DNA from: Desulfobacteraceae bacterium
GTDB lineage: Bacteria; Desulfobacterota; Desulfobacteria; Desulfobacterales; BuS5
Assembly (NCBI GenBank): GCA_030592105.1
Contig: JAUVKE010000144.1
Location: 1 to 6,786 of the forward strand
DNA length: 6,786 nucleotides
Reading direction: 5' to 3'
Position 1 is the stretch's first letter, and every line of letters begins with the position of its first letter. Position numbers and translations under genes: made by a program. Positions 1 to 5,604 of the stretch are shown one piece after another. The notes below the pieces were generated by a model. The model searched no databases, was not told the DNA's origin, and saw only the letters and a program-made list of their open reading frames with translations.

Positions 1-1
1 A

Positions 2-1930
2 ATAACATCTTCCATGAAAGATGCAGGATACTCATGTGAACAGATACCTTCCCTAAAACTCGAAGAGATATTCATGAACAAGGGAGTATGTAATTCTTCA
101 AAATGGTTTGATAAAAAGGAAATTAAAATCCGATATGATGTTGAAAAATATCTATCCGGCACAAAAGATAATTTTCATAAATTTATGGTTGAACGTATAG
201 CAAAAGACTGGGGAGAAGCGCCTGGTGAGATCATGACAGACACAGATTCTTTTCTTGTTCCAGGCATCATAGAGGGAAATATTTTTGTGGGGCTTCAGCC
301 ATCCAGAGGGCTGTTCGAAGATCCATCCAGGCTCTATCATGACAAGGAGCTTTCACCTCATCACCAGTATCTTGCATTTTACAGATGGCTCGAAAAAGAG
401 TTTAAGGCGGATGTCGTTATTCATGTGGGAACACACGGAACCCTGGAGTTTTTGCCAGGCAAGGAGAACGCTCTCACAAACAGATGCTTTCCTGATTATA
501 TGATGGGAAAAATGGTACATCTCTATCTTTATTACACAGGTAATCCGTCTGAAGCTACCATTGCAAAACGCCGCACCTATGCATGCATGATAAGTTATTC
601 CGGCCCCATGTTCAAACGCTTCCGCTCATACGGCGATTATGTGGAACTTGAAAATATGATTGATGAATATATGGAGGCAAAAGAGCTGGCATCGGAAAAA
701 GAGCCGGAACTTTTGGCACATATTACCAGGAAGGTATCTGATATGAAACTGGTGATAGACGGAGACCTTACTGTGGATAACATTTCAGGGGAACTGATCA
801 GGTTGAAAACATCATTGATGCCTGCAGGTCTCCATGAGATTGGCAAGCCGTTTACTGAAAAAGAAAAGGAATCTTTTTTAAGCGCAATTTTATCCTGGAA
901 CAGGGGGGAGATACGCTCTCTTAAAGAGATTATAGAAAATGAATACCATGCCTTAAAATTTTACCTCCCAGGAAAATCGAAGACAAATATGATCGAAAAA
1001 GAGGAGCAAATATTTAAACTTGCTGATTCTCTTGTAAAGGATTATTTCTTTGGGGAAAAAAATCTTTATAATCAAATCTGCAAAAAACTTTCCCCCGCCG
1101 GCAGAAAAAAGATTAAAAATACCTTTAAATATGGGGAATCCTCTCTCCGGCTGATTGAGGATACAGACGAAATCGCCGGTCTTTTAAACGGCATGGATGG
1201 AAATTATACAGAAGCACGCCTCGGTGGGGATCTGATTCGGGATCCTGAAATTTTTCCTACAGGACATAATATCTTCCAGTTTGACCCAAGACTTGTCCCT
1301 TCAAAAATGGCCATGGAGCGGGGAGACAGGATTGCTCAAAGCACCATAGATTATTATTTAAACAAGGAGAAAAAATATCCTGAATCTGTAACCGTTGTCT
1401 TATGGGGGCTGGAAACATCCAGGACAAAGGGGGAAACCATAGGCCAGATACTCTCATATCTTGGTGTAAAAATTAAAAAAGGTAGTGATTCATGGGAAAA
1501 AAAAATTGAAATTACTCCTCTAAAAGATTTGGGACGTCCCAGAATAGACTGCCTGATTACAATATGCGGTTTTTTTCGTGATATGTTTCCGAATATGATC
1601 GATTTGCTTGATGAGATCTTTGAAGCTGTATCTTTGCTCGATGAATCCGAAGAAAATAATTATATCCGCAAACACAGTAAAAAGAACTATGAAAATCTCA
1701 AAGCAACAATGGATGAAACATCGGCTTTTAAACTTTCCTTTGCTCGTATGTTCGGCCCACCTGAAGGAGAATACGGAACAGGGATTACTACAATGGTAGG
1801 GGCAGGAAACTGGAAAGAAGAGATCGAAATTGCCAAAGCTTACTTAACCGCACAGAAACATGTTTATACAAGATCGCAAAGAGGTCAGGCCCAGGAAAAT
1901 CTTTTTAAAGAAAATCTGAAAAAAAGTTGA
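2..1930 (+). CDS. cobN: CobN/BchH-type cobaltochelatase large subunit, main part (5' end outside window, 3' end cut by frameshift)
   Basis: Large chelatase subunit, which in the cobalamin pathway binds the corrin ring and inserts Co2+ with ATP-driven AAA+ partners (CobS/CobT, or ChlI/ChlD in many anaerobes). The frame is open through the left edge, so the ATG at 14 is only an internal Met: codons 2-13 read I-T-S-S in frame and no ribosome site precedes it. Family members are usually about 1200-1300 residues; about 820 are represented here across both pieces, so roughly the first 400 or more are missing. Counting from the Met at 14, the hallmark block HVGTHGTLEFLPGK lies at residues 137-150, preceded by NIFVGLQPSRG (89-99) and followed by the GNPSEATIAKRR segment, all typical of CobN/ChlH. 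The frame ends at a TGA directly after an A7 run, while homology continues in the +1 frame (see 1920-2459). No chelatase partner genes are visible. A CobN-like protein of other function, such as a heme or porphyrin dechelatase, cannot be excluded. Confidence 0.9.
   Translation: MTSSMKDAGYSCEQIPSLKLEEIFMNKGVCNSSKWFDKKEIKIRYDVEKYLSGTKDNFHKFMVERIAKDWGEAPGEIMTDTDSFLVPGIIEGNIFVGLQPSRGLFEDPSRLYHDKELSPHHQYLAFYRWLEKEFKADVVIHVGTHGTLEFLPGKENALTNRCFPDYMMGKMVHLYLYYTGNPSEATIAKRRTYACMISYSGPMFKRFRSYGDYVELENMIDEYMEAKELASEKEPELLAHITRKVSDMKLVIDGDLTVDNISGELIRLKTSLMPAGLHEIGKPFTEKEKESFLSAILSWNRGEIRSLKEIIENEYHALKFYLPGKSKTNMIEKEEQIFKLADSLVKDYFFGEKNLYNQICKKLSPAGRKKIKNTFKYGESSLRLIEDTDEIAGLLNGMDGNYTEARLGGDLIRDPEIFPTGHNIFQFDPRLVPSKMAMERGDRIAQSTIDYYLNKEKKYPESVTVVLWGLETSRTKGETIGQILSYLGVKIKKGSDSWEKKIEITPLKDLGRPRIDCLITICGFFRDMFPNMIDLLDEIFEAVSLLDESEENNYIRKHSKKNYENLKATMDETSAFKLSFARMFGPPEGEYGTGITTMVGAGNWKEEIEIAKAYLTAQKHVYTRSQRGQAQENLFKENLKKS
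1919..1925 (+). other. A7 frameshift site in cobN
   Basis: Seven consecutive A follow a CTG codon. In the upstream frame the codons are CTG AAA AAA AGT TGA, giving a stop at 1928-1930. Skipping one A gives CTG AAA AAA GTT GAT ATA GTA, which continues as L-K-K-V-D-I-V-S-Q-V-R-S-S-V-D-Y into the CobN C-terminal domain. One extra A therefore accounts for the break. It could be a real mutation, a homopolymer sequencing error, or transcriptional or translational slippage on the A-run. It is not a canonical -1 slippery heptamer, because the required shift is +1 (or -2). Confidence 0.85.
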
Positions 1931-2459
1931 TATAGTATCCCAGGTCAGAAGTTCCGTAGATTATTCGTTCATGGATCTTGACCACTATTACGAATATTTC
2001 GGAGGCCTTGTAAAATCAGTGGAAACTGTGAAAGGGGCAAAACCGGAAATGCTTATAACCGACAGTTCAAGCAATACAATATATACCGATGAGGCAAAAA
2101 AAGCGATCGAAATAGGGGTACGCACCCGTCTTTTGAATCCTGAATATATTAAGGACATGTTAAAACACAGGGTTCATGGGGCACAGGAGATAGCCAAAAG
2201 GGCAGAAAATCTTATAGGGCTTGCAGCAACCACAGGAAGAGTAGACAGCTGGATATTTGATGCGATAAAGCATACCTTTTTTGATAATAATGAAATTTAT
2301 AACAAACTTATCGAAAACAACAGGTTTGCCGCCGCAGATATAATGATGAGACTCTTTGAAGCTGAAAAACGCGGTTACTGGAACGCATCTGACGATGAGC
2401 TGGAAAAATTGCGGGATACCTATCTCGAATTGGAGGGTATTATTGAAGAAGAATTTTAG
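1920..2459 (+). CDS. cobN: CobN C-terminal part, +1 frame continuation
   Basis: This frame carries the C-terminal domain of the same CobN. It opens at 1920, since an in-frame TGA lies at 1917-1919, and homology begins almost at once: VDIVSQVRSSVDYSF then MDLDHYYEYFGGLVKSVE, the usual CobN 'D-x-D-x-Y-Y-x-F-x-G-G' block. Further conserved segments are AKPEMLITDSSSN, AIEIGVRTRLLNPEYIK, HGAQEIAKRAENLIGLAATTG and a C-terminal helix rich in Glu ending GIIEEEF. A stand-alone gene could start at the ATG at 1971 (162 residues), but there is no convincing Shine-Dalgarno before it, and that start would omit conserved residues encoded upstream. I therefore read it as the displaced end of one gene and not as a separate small protein. 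If the frameshift is real and not bypassed, the chelatase loses this domain. Confidence 0.88.
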   Translation, partial: KKVDIVSQVRSSVDYSFMDLDHYYEYFGGLVKSVETVKGAKPEMLITDSSSNTIYTDEAKKAIEIGVRTRLLNPEYIKDMLKHRVHGAQEIAKRAENLIGLAATTGRVDSWIFDAIKHTFFDNNEIYNKLIENNRFAAADIMMRLFEAEKRGYWNASDDELEKLRDTYLELEGIIEEEF

Positions 2460-2723
2460 ACTCTCAAGTTTTTACTTTTAACAAGGGAAAAATTGATTAA
2501 TCACAAATTTTAAGTTTGACAAACAGACTATAATTTTTTTATAATAATAATTTTATTATCCTGCTTAATTTAAGCAGATTAAAATGCACAATATGAAATT
2601 GTGATTATGCAGCACTTATAAAAAATTATTTTTTTATCATAAATTATGTCTGAGCTTTTCGCCGGAGTAAAGATCTGAAGTAAAGATACAGTTTTTTGAT
2701 AAATTTTTAAATCTAAAACTTTT
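2460..2723. other. AT-rich intergenic stretch without a gene
   Basis: Very A/T-rich sequence after the cobN stop. I see no coding region with support. Two small dyads are present: CTGCTT/AAGCAG at 2561-2577 and CACAAT/ATTGTG at 2587-2603. Neither is followed by a T-run, so neither looks like an intrinsic terminator. The stretch blends into the long hairpin at 2727-2787. Confidence 0.6.
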
Positions 2724-2726
2724 AAC

Positions 2727-2787
2727 AAAAAAAGCCAGGAAGGCTTAGCTGGAACAAAATCCGGCAAAGCGTTCCTGGCTTTTTTTT
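2727..2787 (+). terminator. Long imperfect hairpin with T-run; terminator or palindromic repeat
   Basis: A7-GCCAGGAA at 2727-2741 pairs without a mismatch with TTCCTGGC-T7 at 2772-2786. Inside it GCTTAGCTGGA (2743-2753) pairs with TCCGGCAAAGC (2760-2770), with one A-A mismatch and one G-T wobble, separated from the outer stem by a G-G mismatch. The loop is six bases (2754-2759). The whole forms a stem of about 26 pairs followed by a run of eight T (2780-2787). Because the outer arm begins with A7, it could terminate transcription in both directions. It lies about 270 bases after cobN, far for a dedicated terminator, and the length and near-perfect symmetry would also suit a dispersed palindromic repeat of the REP/MITE type. 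Confidence 0.6.
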
Positions 2788-2805
2788 GTTGATTAAAATT
2801 GGAAA

Positions 2806-2845
2806 GGAAGGCAGCCGCCACGGGTAATGGAACAGGCTGCCTTCC
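2806..2845. repeat. Perfect 11-bp inverted repeat (hairpin)
   Basis: GGAAGGCAGCC at 2806-2816 is the exact reverse complement of GGCTGCCTTCC at 2835-2845, with an 18-base spacer containing a small CCA/TGG sub-stem. It is G/C-rich in an otherwise A/T-rich region and has no T-run, so it is not an intrinsic terminator. It begins 19 bases after the previous long hairpin. Function unknown; it could be part of the same repeat element or a structured leftover. Confidence 0.55.
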
Positions 2846-2911
2846 CCTGAGAACGGCAGAGGATTCTACCGAACCCTTTTTATTTTATAGCAGTAAAAAG
2901 TGCCATTGTAA

Positions 2912-3066
2912 ATAGTAGTTCCCTCTGCTTTCTCTAAATATCCTATGATGCTGATAACAGATACCTCAAAAGAGATAATCCTTACAGAAAGCGTGGAGCA
3001 TGCTATCCTCCAAGGTGTCCGAACCAGGCTCCTTAACCCAAAATTTATCGAAGAAGAATTATCATA
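2912..3066 (+). pseudogene. Relic of a second cobN-like gene (C-terminal fragment)
   Basis: An open stretch between stops (TAA at 2909-2911 and TAA at 3064-3066) translates to a segment containing KYPMMLITDTSKE, then AILQGVRTRLLNPKFIEEELS. It aligns with the intact CobN C-terminal part (AKPEMLITDSSSN ... AIEIGVRTRLLNPEYIKDML) over about 41 residues with about 22 identities, including the nine-residue block GVRTRLLNP. No ribosome site or credible start is present and neither flank continues the homology, so this is a gene remnant. The DNA differs from the upstream gene at most silent positions, so it is not a fresh duplication. The end, F-I-E-E-E-L then stop, also resembles the true CobN C-terminus I-I-E-E-E-F, so an internal deletion joining the two parts is possible. 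Confidence 0.72.
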
Positions 3067-3161
3067 ATTGAATTTCAAAAAAATATTGCGCGAGATTCTT
3101 TTTTTCAAGTTGCATTATGTCTTTATATTTACATTTATTTTGACGTTGCCGTAAGTTTTGC

Positions 3162-3191
3162 TTGACTTAAAAAGGATTTTATAAGAATTAT
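3162..3191 (+). promoter_or_regulatory. Candidate sigma-70-type promoter for the riboswitch-TonB receptor operon
   Basis: TTGACT at 3162-3167 (5 of 6 to the -35 consensus) and AATTAT at 3186-3191 (4 of 6 to the -10 consensus) are spaced by 18 bases. Transcription would begin near 3198, just before the first riboswitch helix. A better -10 word, TATAAG at 3180-3185, is only 12 bases from the -35 and was not chosen. Position relative to the riboswitch is the main support. Confidence 0.4.
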
Positions 3192-3192
3192 A

Positions 3193-3207
3193 GCCAATTG
3201 AATTGGC
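3193..3207. promoter_or_regulatory. Perfect 15-bp dyad at the predicted transcription start
   Basis: GCCAATTGAATTGGC is a perfect inverted repeat with 7-bp arms and a single central base. It directly follows the candidate -10 and overlaps the expected start and the 5' edge of the riboswitch. It could be an operator for a repressor acting on top of the riboswitch, or simply bases used in the first riboswitch helices. No known regulator site is recognised in it. Confidence 0.35.
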
Positions 3208-3360
3208 GCCCTTTTTGGGCTTAATAGGGAATCCCGTTAAAATCGGGAGTGGGCCCGCCGCTGTAATCGGGGACGAAAGCCGTCTTAATGCCACTGTTTA
3301 ATTTTTTAAATGGGAAGGCGCGGCGATTAGAATAATCCGAAAGCCAGAAAACCTGCCTTT
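3198..3360 (+). promoter_or_regulatory. Cobalamin (B12) riboswitch
   Basis: The conserved landmarks of the cobalamin riboswitch occur in order: TTAATAGGGAATCCCG (3221-3236); the TCCCG/CGGGA helix (3232-3236 with 3244-3248); the CCCGCCGCTGTAATCGG block (3254-3270); GCCACTG (3290-3296); GGGAAGGC (3312-3319); and the B12 box AAGCCAGAAAACCTGCC (3341-3357). A short GCCC/GGGC hairpin (3208-3220) lies at the 5' side. The exact 5' limit and the P1 helix are uncertain. In this family, binding of adenosylcobalamin or a related corrinoid lowers expression of the downstream gene. Here the downstream target is the TonB-dependent receptor at 3525, and the terminator at 3433-3469 is the likely output device. 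Confidence 0.95.
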
Positions 3361-3432
3361 TTATTTTTTTAGTACTGTTTTCGTGGATAGAAAATGTGCT
3401 TTTATAAGATCAGTGGTTTTAAAAAGGGAATT

Positions 3433-3469
3433 ACCCGGATCAAGTTTGTTTTGATCCGGGTTTTTTTTT
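3433..3469 (+). terminator. Intrinsic terminator of the riboswitch expression platform
   Basis: ACCCGGATCAA (3433-3443) pairs perfectly with TTGATCCGGGT (3451-3461) around a seven-base loop, and is followed by a run of nine T (3461-3469). It sits 75 bases after the B12 box and about 55 bases before the receptor start codon, which is the arrangement expected for transcription attenuation by the riboswitch. An antiterminator competing for the 5' arm was not clearly found. An upstream 8-bp pairing, CCTTTTTA (3356-3363) with TAAAAAGG (3420-3427), may take part in switching. Confidence 0.9.
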
Positions 3470-3524
3470 GGTTTTTTTGCATAGGGCCCGCAAATGTAAA
3501 AACAATATTTAAAAAGGGGAAGTA

Positions 3525-5552
3525 ATGAAAAAGTTTTTAAGTTTGTTGGTTGTTTTTATTTTTATTTTTCCAGGATACAGTCTGGGGGAAGATACGGGTA
3601 ATGATAAAAAATCATTAATAACACTGGACGAAGTAGTGGTCACTGCCACAAGGAATGCGAAATCTGCAGATGAAGTATTTGCAGACGTAGAGATTATAAC
3701 GCAGGAAGATATTAAAAATTCTTCTGCAAACAACATAGACGACATCTTAAGACGACTGGGAGGAGTTGATATAAGGAGGCCTTCTACCATGGGAATCACT
3801 TCTCCTTTAAATATAAATATTCGCGGAGTCGGCGGATCAAAAAGGGTTATGCTTATGATGGACGGAGTTCCCCTTAATTCTGCGCTTACAGGTATGGTTC
3901 AGCCAAACCAGATTCAGCTTTCTTCAATAGATAAAGTTGAAGTGGTAAAAGGGGCTTTTTCCTCACTTTATGGCAGTAATGCAATGGGTGGTGTTATTAA
4001 TATTATTTCAAAAAAACGAACAACAGATGGGATCGAAATTATTCCCATCTTTAAATCGGGAAATTACGATTTTTTGGAAACAGGCGCAGGTATCCTCGGG
4101 CGTGATGGAGATTTTTCATATTCTCTGAATGCCAATTATCGAAGCATAGATAATCACTACCAGCGAGATGAGCAGAAAAAATACTCATTTAATCCGGCAA
4201 CGGGTGGTTTTGACGAAACCTATACTGATGTGAGCGACAATTCAGATTATGATGATTCAAGATTTTTTACTCGTTTTGACTATGATTTTTCAGAAGTTAC
4301 CGGCATTACATTTACAGGAAGTTATGCCAAGACCGACACGGAAATGGGGACAACCGATTTTCTCCCTGTGGAACGGAATGAAGATACGGAAAAAAAATTA
4401 TATTTTTTAAACTTTAATGCACGGACTACAGCTTTTGACAACCTGTATCTCGACATGCGTGTTTATACCAACTATGACGAGAGCGATTCAAATACAGAAC
4501 ATATAATTGATAATCCAGCTCCGTTTGGAGCTCCATTTTTGTTTGATTACGGTAAACGCAAGTACTGGGGAAGAGATACGGGGATACAGATCAAGGCATC
4601 TGCTCAGATTGGAGATTTCAATTGGTTAACCGTCGGCATTGATTCAAACTTTATGGACGGATATTGGAAAAACAGTCTGGAGGACGGAACTGTTATTGAT
4701 CATTCCATGGATGAATCGATGAACAATCAGGCGTTTTATCTGCAAAACGAAACAGAACTCTTTTCATCTCTTACAATCACCTTGGGCACAAGGTGCGATA
4801 TTAATTCAGAATCTGATAATTCGTTTTCTCCAAAACTCGGAATTTTATATAAACTAAACGATAAGATTAGTTTCCGAGGCTCAGCAGGCCGTGCATTCCG
4901 TGCGCCTAATCTCAATGAATTATATACACCCACCTGGATGATGGTGCCGGGAGTTCCTTTTCAATCTAATGAGGACCTGGATCCTGAAATAATCTGGTCA
5001 TACGATTTAGGCACAACAATTCATCTTACCGACGGGATTGATTTCAATCTGACCGGATTTTATTCAAAAGCAAAAGATCTGATCTCAAACCCCATCAATG
5101 CAGGGATCATGCAATATGAAAATCTGGATGAAGTCGAAACAGACGGCTTTGAAGTTGGATTCGACGGTAAAATTTTTCCATGGTTGGGGGGATACATCAA
5201 TTATACCTATACCCATTCTGTTGATAAGGAGAACGGGAGAATGGATAATATGCCTCTTGATCAGGCAAATACAGGCTTGTGCGTATCCCGTAATTTTGGA
5301 TCAAAAATACATGCTGCCGCATCCGCTGACTTAAGATACTATGGAAGCACCTTTTTCAAAGACAGAATGACGGGTAAAAAGATAAACCTTGATTCATTTA
5401 CAGTTGTAGACTTAAACATACGCATCGACCTTTGCGATCGTATGGGAATAACGGGGGCAATCACCAACATAACCGATGAAGATTATGAGATCCACGGTTC
5501 CAATTTGGGACATGAATGCTGCTATTGGGTTGGTATTGATTTCCGTATATAA
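3525..5552 (+). CDS. BtuB-like TonB-dependent outer-membrane receptor
   Basis: A complete 675-residue receptor that uses TonB/ExbBD energy to import a scarce ligand across the outer membrane. The ATG at 3525 is preceded by a strong ribosome site, AGGGGAAG (3515-3522), and starts a signal peptide (MKKF, then a hydrophobic core, likely cleaved near residue 21). A TonB box, LDEVVVTA, is at residues 34-41. The plug domain follows (about 48-164), with IDDILRRLGGVDIR, NINIRGVGG, VMLMMDGVPLN and VEVVKGAFSSLYGSNAMGGVINI. The rest is a beta barrel with GRAFRAPNLNELYTPT and a terminal strand ending IDFRI. Length is in the usual range (BtuB is about 614). Control by the B12 riboswitch makes cobalamin or a cobinamide the first guess, but the NikA-like protein 52 bases downstream leaves metal-chelate or tetrapyrrole cargo open. 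A vicinal Cys-Cys pair lies near the C-terminus (HECCYW). Substrate is inferred from context, not from binding residues. Confidence 0.93.
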   Translation: MKKFLSLLVVFIFIFPGYSLGEDTGNDKKSLITLDEVVVTATRNAKSADEVFADVEIITQEDIKNSSANNIDDILRRLGGVDIRRPSTMGITSPLNINIRGVGGSKRVMLMMDGVPLNSALTGMVQPNQIQLSSIDKVEVVKGAFSSLYGSNAMGGVINIISKKRTTDGIEIIPIFKSGNYDFLETGAGILGRDGDFSYSLNANYRSIDNHYQRDEQKKYSFNPATGGFDETYTDVSDNSDYDDSRFFTRFDYDFSEVTGITFTGSYAKTDTEMGTTDFLPVERNEDTEKKLYFLNFNARTTAFDNLYLDMRVYTNYDESDSNTEHIIDNPAPFGAPFLFDYGKRKYWGRDTGIQIKASAQIGDFNWLTVGIDSNFMDGYWKNSLEDGTVIDHSMDESMNNQAFYLQNETELFSSLTITLGTRCDINSESDNSFSPKLGILYKLNDKISFRGSAGRAFRAPNLNELYTPTWMMVPGVPFQSNEDLDPEIIWSYDLGTTIHLTDGIDFNLTGFYSKAKDLISNPINAGIMQYENLDEVETDGFEVGFDGKIFPWLGGYINYTYTHSVDKENGRMDNMPLDQANTGLCVSRNFGSKIHAAASADLRYYGSTFFKDRMTGKKINLDSFTVVDLNIRIDLCDRMGITGAITNITDEDYEIHGSNLGHECCYWVGIDFRI

Positions 5553-5553
5553 A

Positions 5554-5588
5554 TTTTTGTCCCCATTTTTTACGAATGGGGACAAAAA
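5554..5588. repeat. Perfect 14-bp inverted repeat between the receptor and binding-protein genes
   Basis: TTTTTGTCCCCATT (5554-5567) is the exact reverse complement of AATGGGGACAAAAA (5575-5588), with a seven-base spacer. It begins one base after the receptor stop codon and ends 16 bases before the next start. The downstream flank is A-rich on the + strand, so it lacks the T-run of an ordinary intrinsic terminator except as the base of its own stem. It more likely acts as an intercistronic RNA hairpin that sets relative expression or mRNA stability, with the two genes still cotranscribed. Partial termination cannot be excluded. Confidence 0.65.
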
Positions 5589-5604
5589 CAAAAAAAGGTT
5601 TGTA

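Noticed and set aside
14..16. ATG at 14 as the true start of the chelatase gene
   Set aside because: The frame is open upstream to the window edge, there is no ribosome site, and CobN proteins are several hundred residues longer at the N-terminus.
2516..2534. Consensus TTGACA (2516-2521) and TATAAT (2529-2534) as a promoter
   Set aside because: The two boxes are only 7 bases apart, far from the 16-18 needed, so they cannot serve as a pair; the region is A/T-rich and such words arise by chance.
2720..2794. Integron attC-like site, because AAC at 2724-2726 and GTT at 2788-2790 flank the long hairpin
   Set aside because: The flanking bases do not fit the full RYYYAAC/GTTRRRY core, the would-be spacers are fully paired A/T runs, and no integrase or cassette gene is present.
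2579..2821. Minus-strand open frame of 80 codons
   Set aside because: It runs across the long palindrome, has no ribosome site or recognisable domain, and its composition reflects the hairpin and A/T-rich flank.
2806..2870. A second, degenerate cobalamin riboswitch suggested by a GCCGCCAC...GTAATGG-like string
   Set aside because: The B12 box, the TAATAGGGAA element and the GGGAAGGC element are not found in order around it; the resemblance is short and likely chance.
2866..3108. Minus-strand open frame of 80 codons
   Set aside because: The opposite strand carries the CobN-like relic, whose similarity explains the sequence better; the minus translation is not recognisable.
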